Source: Lateolabrax maculatus (taxonomy: Eukaryota; Chordata; Actinopteri; Acropomatiformes; Lateolabracidae). From it: DNA of 64,000 nucleotides. A program made the translations under genes and the position numbers. The DNA lies in NCBI GenBank assembly GCA_031216445.1, contig CM062211.1, positions 2,926,001 to 2,990,000 of the forward strand, given 5' to 3'. A model generated the notes under the pieces. The model was not told the origin of the DNA. It searched no databases and saw only the letters and a program-made list of their open reading frames with translations. Below, piece by piece: positions 35,041-47,978 of the stretch; positions within the stretch are counted from its first letter, which is position 1, and every line of letters begins with the position of its first letter.

Positions 35041-36221
35041 TCGTCTGTATAGGATCCTGTTCTGCAAGATAATCTGATGGAGGAAAAAAGGGTTTTCTAG
35101 CAGTAAAATTTAAAACATGTGGACAGATGTCGTAGTAATTGAGGACAAAGTTCAAAATCTGGGCTAATCAAAAGAAAATTTGTCCTTCATGGACCTTCCT
35201 TATAACACGTGTTTGGCTTTTCAGGAAGCTGTCATCCATTTTGCGCAGAGTTGCTCCTTTTCAAGTTGACTCGGCCAGGTCAGAGTCAGGTACTGCACCG
35301 TGCCATCGGGTGAAGGCAGAGAAACACTCTTGGGTGGTTAAGACACATAACTTGACCCACGCCATGGCGGCAGGAGTACGGAGGCCTAGCTCCTGCAATG
35401 GGGAAGGATGACACCAAACAATTGTCCACCTGTCCCAAAATCTTCTTTCCACAGCGGTTCAACGGGGTTCAAATCTAGGGCCAGTCTTTTTTAATACCTT
35501 GGCCATATTGTCCTGTCTTTCATTTTTGTAATGCTTCTATGCACACAAATGTGTTTCATCCAACTGGTCTGACATTATAAACACGTTTCTTTAAAGTCCT
35601 CAAATTTGTTGAACCCTTTGAAAAACGTACTGAGAGATTTCAAGCGGCCAGTGCGTCACAGTGCCAAGACCCCATTCCCTGACCACGAATCGGACTTTAA
35701 ATCCCCTGGGGGTCTCCCGCGCGGGTTAGAATCCTGCCACCTGTGAAAATTTCGGCACTTCCCCGTTCCTCCCTTTGTTTTTGTGCCAAAAGAGTGGATG
35801 TTGACAATTGTTGTCGTGGTCTTTGTATAGAAAATACTGAAGACACTGGTCTCGACGATTCCCTGATTTTATACAACTGCCCGAGTCAGCTTGAAAAGGA
35901 CTGAGTGTACAGAGAAAGATGAACGCTTTCCCAAAGCGAGCTCCATGAAGCTGAGCTACATACGTGGCCCAGAGTTTGATTGTCCATCGTCGTTGATAGT
36001 TTGACAAAAAGGCCGTGACAAAATGCTTCATTATTTTCAAAACTAACTGTATAATTTGTCACCAAGGCAGATTAACTTGGCTTTTACACAGAAGAGCTTA
36101 TTAGAGTAAGACAAAGTACGTGATTATTAGAGAGGTCAGTTACAGAGACAAAGCCCAGCTTAAGAGTGGGTGGTCACTTTTTCTCAAACAATTTTGTTTG
36201 CCCCGAGTCTACACCAGCGCC

Positions 36222-36293
36222 TCCCTGATGGTCTAGTGGCTAGGATTCGGCGCTCTCACCGCCGCGGCCCGGGTTCGATTCCCGGTCAGGGAA
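36222..36293 (+). tRNA. tRNA-Glu (CTC), unit 13
   Basis: Standard sequence. Confidence 0.98.
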
Positions 36294-37449
36294 TGTGGTT
36301 TTAGCACTGTGACGTGCTCCCGGAGAGGATTCCGCTGCCTTTCTCCCACGGCTCAATTCAGCACCTGACTATAATCTGCCCCAGTCAGCCTGAAAAGGGT
36401 TGTGTGTACGGAAAAAGGAGATTGATGAATGCTTTCTCAAAGACGAGGAACAAGCCAGCTGCATGAAGCCCAGGTTTCTGTGCAGTGGCCCACACTGTGA
36501 ACCCCATCAGGTTCTCTGACTTACACAAACGGTGGCGTGGTGACTAAAGTGTTAAATGCAACTGGCCCTAGATTTGAAGCCTGTGGAACATTTTTTCTTT
36601 TGCCTTCTACAAGGCATATTCATTTGGCTGTTACATACAAGAGTTCATTAAACACATTCTACAAGACTGAAACATGTCCAGAATAGAAAAATCAATTGTG
36701 TAGTTTACACTAACTTCATATGAGTAAATTGAACGTAAATTGAACGGTCCACCATCTCCCCTTTTTTCAATGTGAATAAATGTGTACATAATCGTTTTAC
36801 TCTCTGTTGTTTGTTGGACCTTATGTTCTTTTGATGGTTTTCAGGGTTTTGTGTAAAATGTCTTGTTCTTTTTGTGTATTTTATTCCATTCTTGGCAATA
36901 AACTTGAAAAACAAAGAGAGACAAGAGGGAGGATATTTAATGAATCTTATTACTTAGCTAAATGGATGATATACCTTGCTTTGTGTCTACAGTGGAGGTT
37001 TCCATACAGCCCACTGATGCGTTTGATCGTCTGGAATGACACCTTCGCCTGCAGCACCTGATGCCTCTTCAACCAAAGGTCTGTTTGCAGTCCTCTTTAA
37101 CAGCTGAAAAACACACTGAACACTTTGTTTTTTTATCAGGGTCATACTTCATGACTTTTCCTCATTTGATGAGAATTGCTAATAAACATTATGGTGAACT
37201 GAGGACATCTGCTAATCCTACGGTGGCCCTGAAAGCTCAACACACTGCAACTTTCGGCAAAGGTCAGTTTCTCCTGGAAAAGCTGCTTTTGCCCAGGGGA
37301 GGTAGTTGTGGCAGAGGTTAAGGATGGACTACATATCCATTGGGGATTCATTCATTGGGGAGATTCCACAGGGTTCAGAACTAGGGCCCTATGGCAGGAG
37401 CTCTGAATTGTCCATCACGTATGCTGGCATTGCAAAGACTTTGGTCGAG

Positions 37450-37521
37450 GCATTGGTGCTATAGTGGTGAACATAGCTGCTTCCCAAGTAGTTGATCCGG
37501 GGTCAATTCTTGGCCAGTGCG
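37450..37521 (+). pseudogene. tRNA-Gly-like pseudogene, unit 13
   Basis: Same as unit 9. Confidence 0.75.
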
Positions 37522-38702
37522 TCGTCTGTATAGGATCCTGTTCTGCAAGAACATCTGATGGAGGAAAAAAGGGTTTTCTAGCAGTAAAATTTAAAACATG
37601 TGGACAGATGTCGTAGTAATTGAGGACAAAGTTCAAAATCTGGGCTAATCAAAAGAAAATTTGTCCTTCATGGACCTTCCTTATAACACGTGTTTGGCTT
37701 TTCAGGAAGCTGTCATCCATTTTGCGCAGAGTTGTTCCTTTTCAAGTTGACTCGGCCAGGTCAGAGTCAGGTACTGCACCGTGCCATCGGGTGAAGGCAG
37801 AGAAACACTCTTGGGTGGTTAAGACACATAACTTGACCCACGCCATGGCGGCAGGAGTACGGAGGCCTAGCTCCTGCAATGGGGAAGGATGACACCAAAC
37901 AATTGTCCACCTGTCCCAAAATCTTCTTTCCACAGCGGTTCAACGGGGTTCAAATCTAGGGCCAGTCTTTTTTAATACCTTGGCCATATTGTCATGTCTT
38001 TCATTTTTTTAATGGTTCTATGCACACAAATGTGTTTCATCCAACTGGTCTGACATTATAAACACGTTTCTTTAAAGTCCTCAAATTTGTTGAACCCTTT
38101 GAAAAACGTACTGAGAGATTTCAAGCGGCCAGTGCGTCACAGTGCCAAGACCCCATTCCCTGACCACGAATCGGACTTTAAATCCCCTGGGGGTCTCCCG
38201 CGCGGGTTAGAATCCTGCCACCTGTGAAAATTTTGGCACTTCCCCGTTCCTCCCTTTGTTTTTGTGCCAAAAGAGTGGATGTTGACAATTGTTGTCGTGG
38301 TCTTTGTATAGAAAATACTGAAGACACTGGTCTCGACGATTCCCTGAATTTATACAACTGCCCGAGTCAGCTTGAAAAGGACTGAGTGTACAGAGAAAGA
38401 TGAACGCTTTCCCAAAGCGAGCTCCATGAAGCTGAGCTACATACGTGGCCCAGAGTTTGATTGTCCATCGTCGTTGATAGTTTGACAAAAAGGCCGTGAC
38501 AAAATGCTTCATTATTTTCAAAACTAACTGTATAATTTGTCACCAAGGCAGATTAACTTGGCTTTTACACAGAAGAGCTTATTAGAGTAAGACAAAGTAC
38601 GTGATTATTAGAGAGGTCAGTTACAGAGACAAAGCCCAGCTTTAGAGTGGGTGGTCACTTTTTCTCAAACAATTTTGTTTGCCCCGAGTCTACACCAGCG
38701 CC

Positions 38703-38774
38703 TCCCTGATGGTCTAGTGGCTAGGATTCGGCGCTCTCACCGCCGCGGCCCGGGTTCGATTCCCGGTCAGGGAA
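38703..38774 (+). tRNA. tRNA-Glu (CTC), unit 14
   Basis: Standard sequence. Confidence 0.98.
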
Positions 38775-39936
38775 TGTGGTTTTAGCACTGTGACGTGCTC
38801 CCGGAGAGGATTCCGCTGCCTTTCTCCCACGGCTCAATTCAGCACCTGACTATAATCTGCCCCAGTCAGCCTGAAAAGGGTTGTGTGTACGGAAAAAGGA
38901 GATTGATGAATGCTTTCTCACAACTTTCTGGAACAAGCCAGCTGCATGAAGCCCAAGTTTCTGTGCAGTGGCCCACACTGTGAACCCCATCAGGTTCTCT
39001 GACTTACACAAACGGTGGCGTGGTGACTAAAGTGTTAAATGCAACTGGCCCTAGATTTGAAGCCTGTGGAACATTTTTTCTTTTGCCTTCTACAAGGTAT
39101 ATTCATTTGGCTGTTACATACAAGAGTTCATTAAACACATTCTACAAGACTGAAACATGTCCAGAATAGAAAAATCAATTGTGTAGTTTACACTAACTTC
39201 ATATGAGTAAATTGAACGTAAATTGAACGGTCCACCATCTCCCCTTTTTTCAATGTGAATAAATGTGTACATAATCGTTTTACTCTCTGTTGTTTGTTGG
39301 ACCTTATGTTATTTTGATGGTTTTCAGGGTTTTGTGTAAAATGTCTTGCTCTTTTTGTGTATTTTATTCCATTCTTGGCAATAAACTTGAAAAACAAAGA
39401 GAGACAAGAGGGAGGATATTTAATGAATCTTATTACGTAGCTAAATGGATGATATACATTGCTTTGTGTCTACAGTGGAGGTTTCCATACAGCCCACTGA
39501 TGCATTTGATCGTCTGGAATGACACCTTCGCCTGCATCACCTGATGCCTCTTCAACCAAAGGTCTGTTTGCAGTCCTCTTTAACAGCTGAAAAACACACA
39601 CACTGAACACTTTGTTTTTTTATCAGGGTCATACTTCATGACTTTTCCTCATTTGATGAGAATTGCTAATAAACATTATGGTGAACTGAGGACATCTGCT
39701 AATCCTACGGTGGCCCTGAAAGCTCAACACACTGCAACTTTCGGCAAAGGTCAGTTTCTCCTGGAAAAGCTGCTTTTGCCCAGGGGAGGTAGTTGTGGCA
39801 GAGGTTAAGGATGGACTACATATCCATTGGGGATTCATTCATTGGGGAGATTCCACAGGGTTCAGAACTAGGGCCCTATGGCAGGAGCTCTGAATTGTCC
39901 ATCACGTATGCTGGCATTGCAAAGACTTTGGTCGAG

Positions 39937-40008
39937 GCATTGGTGCTATAGTGGTGAACATAGCTGCTTCCCAAGTAGTTGATCCGGGGTCAATTCTTGG
40001 CCAGTGCG
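39937..40008 (+). pseudogene. tRNA-Gly-like pseudogene, unit 14
   Basis: Same as unit 10. Confidence 0.75.
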
Positions 40009-41189
40009 TCGTCTGTATAGGATCCTGTTCTGCAAGAACATCTGATGGAGGAAAAAAGGGTTTTCTAGCAGTAAAATTTAAAACATGTGGACAGATGTCG
40101 TAGTAATTGAGGACAAAGTTCAAAATCTGGGCTAATCAAAAGAAAATTTGTCCTTCATGGACCTTCCTTATAACACGTGTTTGGCTTTTCAGGAAGCTGT
40201 CATCCATTTTGCGCAGAGTTGCTCCTTTTCAAGTTGACTCGGCCAGGTCAGAGTCAGGTACTGCACCGTGCCATCGGGTGAAGGCAGAGAAACACTCTTG
40301 GGTGGTTAAGACACATAACTTGACCCACGCCATGGCGGCAGGAGTACGGAGGCCTAGCTCCTGCAATGGGGAAGGATGACACCAAACAATTGTCCACCTG
40401 TCCCAAAATCTTCTTTCCACAGCGGTTCAACGGGGTTCAAATCTAGGGCCAGTCTTTTTTAATACCTTGGCCATATTGTCCTGTCTTTCATTTTTGTAAT
40501 GCTTCTATGCACACAAATGTGTTTCATCCAACTGGTCTGACATTATAAACACGTTTCTTTAAAGTCCTCAAATTTGTTGAACCCTTTGAAAAACGTACTG
40601 AGAGATTTCAAGCGGCCAGTGCGTCACAGTGCCAAGACCCCATTCCCTGACCACGAATCGGACTTTAAATCCCCTGGGGGTCTCCCGCGCGGGTTAGAAT
40701 CCTGCCACCTGTGAAAATTTCGGCACTTCCCCGTTCCTCCCTTTGTTTTTGTGCCAAAAGAGTGGATGTTGACAATTGTTGTTGTGGTCTTTGTATAGAA
40801 AATACTGAAGACACTGGTCTCGACGATTCCCTGATTTTATACAACTGCCCGAGTCAGCTTGAAAAGGACTGAGTGTACAGAGAAAGATGAACGCTTTCCC
40901 AAAGCGAGCTCCATGAAGCTGAGCTACATACGTGGCCCAGAGTTTGATTGTCCATCGTCGTTGATAGTTTGACAAAAAGGCCGTGACAAAATGCTTCATT
41001 ATTTTCAAAACTAACTGTATAATTTGTCACCAAGGCAGATTAACTTGGCTTTTACACAGAAGAGCTTATTAGAGTAAGACAAAGTACGTGATTATTAGAG
41101 AGGTCAGTTACAGAGACAAAGCCCAGCTTTAGAGTGGGTGGTCACTTTTTCTCAAACAATTTTGTTTGCCCCGAGTCTACACCAGCGCC

Positions 41190-41261
41190 TCCCTGATGGT
41201 CTAGTGGCTAGGATTCGGCGCTCTCACCGCCGCGGCCCGGGTTCGATTCCCGGTCAGGGAA
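41190..41261 (+). tRNA. tRNA-Glu (CTC), unit 15
   Basis: Standard sequence. Confidence 0.98.
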
Positions 41262-42421
41262 TGTGGTTTTAGCACTGTGACGTGCTCCCGGAGAGGATTC
41301 CGCTGCCTTTCTCCCACGGCTCAATTCAGCACCTGACTATAATCTGCCCCAGTCAGCCTGAAAAGGGTTGTGTGTACGGAAAAAGGAGATTGATGAATGC
41401 TTTCTCAAAGACGAGGAACAAGCCAGCTGCATGAAGCCCAAGTTTCTGTGCAGTGGCCCACACTGTGAACCCCATCAGGTTCTCTGACTTACACAAACGG
41501 TGGCGTGGTGACTAAAGTGTTAAATGCAACTGGCCCTAGATTTGAAGCCTGTGGAACATTTTTTCTTTTGCCTTCTACAAGGCATATTCATTTGGCTGTT
41601 ACATACAAGAGTTCATTAAACACATTCTACAAGACTGAAACATGTCCAGAATAGAAAAATCAATTGTGTAGTTTACACTAACTTCATATGAGTAAATTGA
41701 ACGTAAATTGAACGGTCCACCATCTCCCCTTTTTTCAATGTGAATAAATGTGTACATAATCGTTTTACTCTCTGTTGTTTGTTGGACCTTATGTTATTTT
41801 GATGGTTTTCAGGGTTTTGTGTAAAATGTCTTGCTCTTTTTGTGTATTTTATTCCATTCTTGGCAATAAACTTGAAAAACAAAGAGAGACAAGAGGGAGG
41901 ATATTTAATGAATCTTATTACGTAGCTAAATGGATGATATACATTGCTTTGTGTCTACAGTGGAGGTTTCCATACAGCCCACTGATGCGTTTGATCGTCT
42001 GGAATGACACCTTCGCCTGCAGCACCTGATGCCTCTTCAACCAAAGGTCTGTTTGCAGTCCTCTTTAACAGCTGAAAAACACACACACTGAACACTTTGT
42101 TTTTTTATCAGGGTCATACTTCATGACTTTTCCTCATTTGATGAGAATTGCTAATAAACATTATGGTGAACTGAGGACATCTGCTAATCCTACGGTGGCC
42201 CTGAAAGCTCAACACACTGCAACTTTCGGCAAAGGTCAGTTTCTCCTGGAAAAGCTGCTTTTGCCCAGGGGAGGTAGTTGTGGCAGAGGTTAAGGATGGA
42301 CTACATATCCATTGGGGATTCATTCATTGGGGAGATTCCACAGGGTTCAGAACTAGGGCCCTATGGCAGGAGCTCTGAATTGTCCATCACGTATGCTGGC
42401 ATTGCAAAGACTTTGGTCCAG

Positions 42422-42493
42422 GCATTGGTGCTATAGTGGTGAACATAGCTGCTTCCCAAGTAGTTGATCCGGGGTCAATTCTTGGCCAGTGCG
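42422..42493 (+). pseudogene. tRNA-Gly-like pseudogene, unit 15
   Basis: Same 72 nt; the G-to-C change just 5' of it is shared with unit 19. Confidence 0.75.
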
Positions 42494-43108
42494 TCGTCTG
42501 TATAGGATCCTGTTCTGCAAGAACATCTGATGGAGGAAAAAAGGGTTTTCTAGCAGTAAAATTTAAAACATGTGGACAGATGTCGTAGTAATTGAGGACA
42601 AAGTTCAAAATCTGGGCTAATCAAAAGAAAATTTGTCCTTCATGGACCTTCCTTATAACACGTGTTTGGCTTTTCAGGAAGCTGTCATCCATTTTGCGCA
42701 GAGTTGCTCCTTTTCAAGTTGACTCGGCCAGGTCAGAGTCAGGTACTGCACCGTGCCATCGGGTGAAGGCAGAGAAACACTCTTGGGTGGTTAAGACACA
42801 TAACTTGACCCACGCCATGGCGGCAGGAGTACGGAGGCCTAGCTCCTGCAATGGGGAAGGATGACACCAAACAATTGTCCACCTGTCCCAAAATCTTCTT
42901 TCCACAGCGGTTCAACGGGGTTCAAATCTAGGGCCAGTCTTTTTTAATACCTTGGCCATATTGTCCTGTCTTTCATTTTTGTAATGCTTCTATGCACACA
43001 AATGTGTTTCATCCAACTGGTCTGACATTATAAACACGTTTCTTTAAAGTCCTCAAATTTGTTGAACCCTTTGAAAAACGTACTGAGAGATTTCAAGCGG
43101 CCAGTGCG

Positions 43109-44608
43109 TCACAGTGCCAAGACCCCATTCCCTGACCACGAATCGGACTTTAAATCCCCTGGGGGTCTCCCGCGCGGGTTAGAATCCTGCCACCTGTGAA
43201 AATTTCGGCACTTCCCCGTTCCTCCCTTTGTTTTTGTGCCAAAAGAGTGGATGTTGACAATTGTTGTCGTGGTCTTTGTATAGAAAATACTGAAGACACT
43301 GGTCTCGACGATTCCCTGATTTTATACAACTGCCCGAGTCAGCTTGAAAAGGACTGAGTGTACAGAGAAAGATGAACGCTTTCCCAAAGCGAGCTCCATG
43401 AAGCTGAGCTACATACGTGGCCCAGAGTTTGATTGTCCATCGTCGTTGATAGTTTGACAAAAAGGCCGTGACAAAATGCTTCATTATTTTCAAAACTAAC
43501 TGTATAATTTGTCACCAAGGCAGATTAACTTGGCTTTTACACAGAAGAGCTTATTAGAGTAAGACAAAGTACGTGATTATTAGAGAGGTCAGTTACAGAG
43601 ACAAAGCCCAGCTTTAGAGTGGGTGGTCACTTTTTCTCAAACAATTTTGTTTGCCCCGAATCTACACCAGCGCCTCCCTGATGGTCTAGTGGCTAGGATT
43701 CGGCGCTCTCACCGCCGCGGCCCGGGCTCGATTCCCGGTCAGGGAATGTGGTTTTAGCACTGTGACGTGCTCCCAAGAGGATTCCGCTGCCTTTCTCCCA
43801 CGGCTCAATTCAGCACCTGACTATAATCTGCCCCAGTCAGCCTGAAAAGGGTTGTGTGTACGGAAAAAGGAGATTGATGAATGCTTTCTCAAAGACGAGG
43901 AACAAGCCAGCTGCATGAAGCCCAAGTTTCTGTGCAGTGGCCCACACTGTGAACCCCATCAGGTTCTCTGACTTACACAAACGGTGGTGTGGTGACTAAA
44001 GTGTTAAATGCAACTGGCCCTAGATTTGAAGCCTGTGGAACATTTTTTCTTTTGCCTTCTACAAGGCATAGTCATTTGGCTGTTACATACAAGAGTTCAT
44101 TAAACACATTCTACAAGACTGAAACATGTCCAGAATAGAAAAATCAATTGTGTAGTTTACACTAACTTCATATGAGTAAATTGAACGTAAATTGAACGGT
44201 CCACCATCTCCCCTTTTTTCAATGTGAATAAATGTGTACATAATCGTTTTACTCTCTGTTGTTTGTTGGACCTTATGTTATTTTGATGGTTTTCAGGGTT
44301 TTGTGTAAAATGTCTTGTTCTGGCAGGAGTACGGAGGCCTAGCTCCTGCAATGGGGAAGGATGACACCAAACAATTGTCCACCTGTCCCAAAATCTTCTT
44401 TCCACAGCGGTTCAACGGGGTTCAAATCTAGGGCCAGTCTTTTTTAATACCTTGGCCATATTGTCCTGTCTTTCATTTTTGTAATGCTTCTATGCACACA
44501 AATGTGTTTCATCCAACTGGTCTGACATTATAAACACGTTTCTTTAAAGTCCTCAAATTTGTTGAACCCTTTGAAAAACGTACTGAGAGATTTCAAGCGG
44601 CCAGTGCG
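43109..44608 (+). repeat. Array unit 16, shortened (1500 bp)
   Basis: Lacks about 985 bp present in full units: sequence jumps from GTCTTGTTCT near 44322 straight to GGCAGGAGTACGG. This removes the exon-like segments and the tRNA-Gly-like copy. Also shares GGCATAGTCATTTGG with unit 17. Confidence 0.95.
43675..43746 (+). tRNA. tRNA-Glu (CTC) with T54 change, unit 16
   Basis: Reads GGGCTCGATTCC instead of GGGTTCGATTCC: the invariant T54 of the T-loop is C. This hits the B-box core bound by TFIIIC and removes the ribothymidine site, so reduced transcription or folding is expected. Otherwise standard. Confidence 0.82.
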
Positions 44609-46108
44609 TCACAGTGCCAAGACCCCATTCCCTGACCACGAATCGGACTTTAAATCCCCTGGGGGTCTCCCGCGCGGGTTAGAATCCTGCCACCTGTGAA
44701 AATTTCGGCACTTCCCCGTTCCTCCCTTGGTTTTTGTGCCAAAAGAGTGGATGTTGACAATTGTTGTCGTGGTCTTTGTATAGAAAATACTGAAGACACT
44801 GGTCTCGACGATTCCCTGATTTTATACAACTGCCCGAGTCAGCTTGAAAAGGACTGAGTGTACAGAGAAAGATGAACGCTTTCCCAAAGCGAGCTCCATG
44901 AAGCTGAGCTACATACGTGGCCCAGAGTTTGATTGTCCATCGTCGTTGATAGTTTGACAAAAAGGCCGTGACAAAATGCTTCATTATTTTCAAAACTAAC
45001 TGTATAATTTGTCACCAAGGCAGATTAACTTGGCTTTTACACAGAAGAGCTTATTAGAGTAAGACAAAGTACGTGATTATTAGAGAGGTCAGTTACAGAG
45101 ACAAAGCCCAGCTTTAGAGTGGGTGGTCACTTTTTATCAAACAATTTTGTTTGCCCCGAGTCTACACCAGCGCCTCCCTGATGGTCTAGTGGCTAGGATT
45201 CGGCGCTCTCACCGCCGTGGCCCGGGTTCGATTCCCGGTCAGGGAATGTGGTTTTAGCACTGTGACGTGCTCCCAAGAGGATTCCGCTGCCTTTCTCCCA
45301 CGGCTCAATTCAGCACCTGACTATAATCTGCCCCAGTCAGCCTGAAAAGGGTTGTGTGTACGGAAAAAGGAGATTGATGAATGTTTTCTCAAAGACGAGG
45401 AACAAGCCAGCTGCATGAAGCCCAAGTTTCTGTGCAGTGGCCCACACTGTGAACCCCATCAGGTTCTCTGACTTACACAAACGGTGGTGTGGTGACTAAA
45501 GTGTTAAATGCAACTGGCCCTAGATTTGAAGCCTGTGGAACATTTTTTCTTTTGCCTTCTACAAGGCATAGTCATTTGGCTGTTACATACAAGAGTTCAT
45601 TAAACACATTCTACAAGACTGAAACATGTCCAGAATAGAAAAATCAATTGTGTAGTTTACACTAACTTCATATGAGTAAATTGAACGTAAATTGAACGGT
45701 CCACCATCTCCCCTTTTTTCAATGTGAATAAATGTGTACATAATCGTTTTACTCTCTGTTGTTTGTTGGACCTTATGTTATTTTGATGGTTTTCAGGGTT
45801 TTGTGTAAAATGTCTTGTTCTGGCAGGAGTACGGAGGCCTAGCTCCTGCAATGGGGAAAGATGACACCAAACAATTGTCCACCTGTCCCAAAATCTTCTT
45901 TCCACAGCGGTTCAATGGGGTTCAAATCTAGGGCCAGTCTTTTTTAATACCTTGGCCATATTGTCCTGTCTTTCATTTTTTTAATGCTTCTATGCACACA
46001 AATGTGTTTCATCCAACTGGTCTGACATTATAAACACGTTTCTTTAAAGTCCTCAAATTTGTTGAACCCTTTGAAAAACGTACTGAGAGATTTCAAGCGG
46101 CCAGTGCG
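44609..46108 (+). repeat. Array unit 17, shortened (1500 bp)
   Basis: Same deletion junction as unit 16, so the shortened unit was duplicated after the deletion. Also has TTTTTATCAAAC before the tRNA, shared with units 18 and 19. Confidence 0.95.
45175..45246 (+). tRNA. tRNA-Glu (CTC), unit 17
   Basis: One C-to-T change immediately after the anticodon stem (GCCGTGGCCC), in the variable region. Stems and promoter boxes are unaffected. Confidence 0.95.
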
Positions 46109-46674
46109 TCACAGTGCCAAGACCCCATTCCCTGACCACGAATCGGACTTTAAATCCCCTGGGGGTCTCCCGCGCGGGTTAGAATCCTGCCACCTGTGAA
46201 AATTTCGGCACTTCCCCGTTCCTCCCTTTGTTTTTGTGCCAAAAGAGTGGATGTTGACAATTGTTGTCGTGGTCTTTGTATAGAAAATACTGAAGACACT
46301 GGTCTCGACGATTCCCTGATTTTATACAACTGCCCGAGTCAGCTTGAAAAGGACTGAGTGTACAGAGAAAGATGAACGCTTTCCCAAAGCGAGCTCCATG
46401 AAGCTGAGCTACATACGTGGCCCAGAGTTTGATTGTCCATCGTCGTTGATAGTTTGACAAAAAGGCCGTGACAAAATGCTTCATTATTTTCAAAACTAAC
46501 TGTATAATTTGTCACCAAGGCAGATTAACTTGGCTTTTACACAGAAGAGCTTATTAGAGTAAGACAAAGTACGTGATTATTAGAGAGGTCAGTTACAGAG
46601 ACAAAGCCCAGCTTTAGAGTGGGTGGTCACTTTTTATCAAACAATTTTGTTTGCCCCGAGTCTACACCAGCGCC

Positions 46675-46746
46675 TCCCTGATGGTCTAGTGGCTAGGATT
46701 CGGCGCTCTCACCGCCGCGGCCTGGGTTCGATTCCCGGTCAGGGAA
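46675..46746 (+). tRNA. tRNA-Glu (CTC), unit 18
   Basis: C-to-T in the T-stem (GGCCTGGGTTCG) turns one C-G pair into a U-G wobble; fold should hold. Confidence 0.94.
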
Positions 46747-47906
46747 TGTGGTTTTAGCACTGTGACGTGCTCCCGGAGAGGATTCCGCTGCCTTTCTCCC
46801 ACGGCTCAATTCAGCACCTGACTATAATCTGCCCCAGTCAGCCTGAAAAGGGTTGTGTGTACGGAAAAAGGAGATTGATGAATGCTTTCTCAAAGACGAG
46901 GAACAAGCCAGCTGCATGAAGCCCAAGTTTCTGTGCAGTGGCCCACACTGTGAACCCCATCAGGTTCTCTGACTTACACAAACGGTGGCGTGGTGACTAA
47001 AGTGTTAAATGCAACTGGCCCTAGATTTGAAGCCTGTGGAACATTTTTTCTTTTGCCTTCTACAAGGCATATTCATTTGGCTGTTACATACAAGAGTTCA
47101 TTAAACACATTCTACAAGACTGAAACATGTCCAGAATAGAAAAATCAATTGTGTAGTTTACACTAACTTCATATGAGTAAATTGAACGTAAATTGAACGG
47201 TCCACCATCTCCCCTTTTTTCAATGTGAATAAATGTGTACATAATCGTTTTACTCTCTGTTGTTTGTTGGACCTTATGTTATTTTGATGGTTTTCAGGGT
47301 TTTGTGTAAAATGTCTTGTTCTTTTTGTGTATTTTATTCCATTCTTGGCAATAAACTTGAAAAACAAAGAGAGACAAGAGGGAGGATATTTAATGAATCT
47401 TATTACGTAGCTAAATGGATGATATACATTGCTTTGTGTCTACAGTGGAGGTTTCCATACAGCCCACTGATGCGTTTGATCGTCTGGAATGACACCTTCG
47501 CCTGCAGCACCTGATGCCTCTTCAACCAAAGGTCTGTTTGCAGTCCTCTTTAACAGCTGAAAAACACACACACTGAACACTTTGTTTTTTTATCAGGGTC
47601 ATACTTCATGACTTTTCCTCATTTGATGAGAATTGCTAATAAACATTATGGTGAACTGAGGACATCTGCTAATCCTACGGTGGCCCTGAAAGCTCAACAC
47701 ACTGCAACTTTCGGCAAAGGTCAGTTTCTCCTGGAAAAGCTGCTTTTGCCCAGGGGAGGTAGTTGTGGCAGAGGTTAAGGATGGACTACATATCCATTGG
47801 GGATTCATTCATTGGGGAGATTCCACAGGGTTCAGAACTAGGGCCCTATGGCAGGAGCTCTGAATTGTCCATCACGTATGCTGGCATTGCAAAGACTTTG
47901 GTCGAG

Positions 47907-47978
47907 GCATTGGTGCTATAGTGGTGAACATAGCTGCTTCCCAAGTAGTTGATCCGGGGTCAATTCTTGGCCAGTGCG
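47907..47978 (+). pseudogene. tRNA-Gly-like pseudogene, unit 18
   Basis: Same as unit 1. Confidence 0.75.

Larger units (their letters stand above)
33169..35655 (+). repeat. Array unit 12 (2487 bp)
   Basis: Counterpart of unit 8, carrying its GCAAGATAATCTG variant near 35066. Confidence 0.95.
35656..38136 (+). repeat. Array unit 13 (2481 bp)
   Basis: Counterpart of unit 9; all five diagnostic variants listed there recur 9,940 bp downstream. Confidence 0.95.
38137..40623 (+). repeat. Array unit 14 (2487 bp)
   Basis: Counterpart of unit 10 with all its diagnostic variants. Confidence 0.95.
33169..43108 (+). repeat. Higher-order block B (units 12-15, 9940 bp)
   Basis: Second copy of block A. 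Differences from A are confined mainly to the second half of unit 15, beyond the breakpoint near 42070. Confidence 0.9.
40624..43108 (+). repeat. Array unit 15 (2485 bp)
   Basis: First half is the counterpart of unit 11; second half instead shares TTGGTCCAGGC (42416) with unit 19 and lacks the GC donor-site variant. Confidence 0.95.

Noticed and set aside
44157..45905. 82-codon fused frames in the shortened units
   Set aside because: Created by joining two unrelated shadow frames at the deletion junction; no sign of selection for the fusion.
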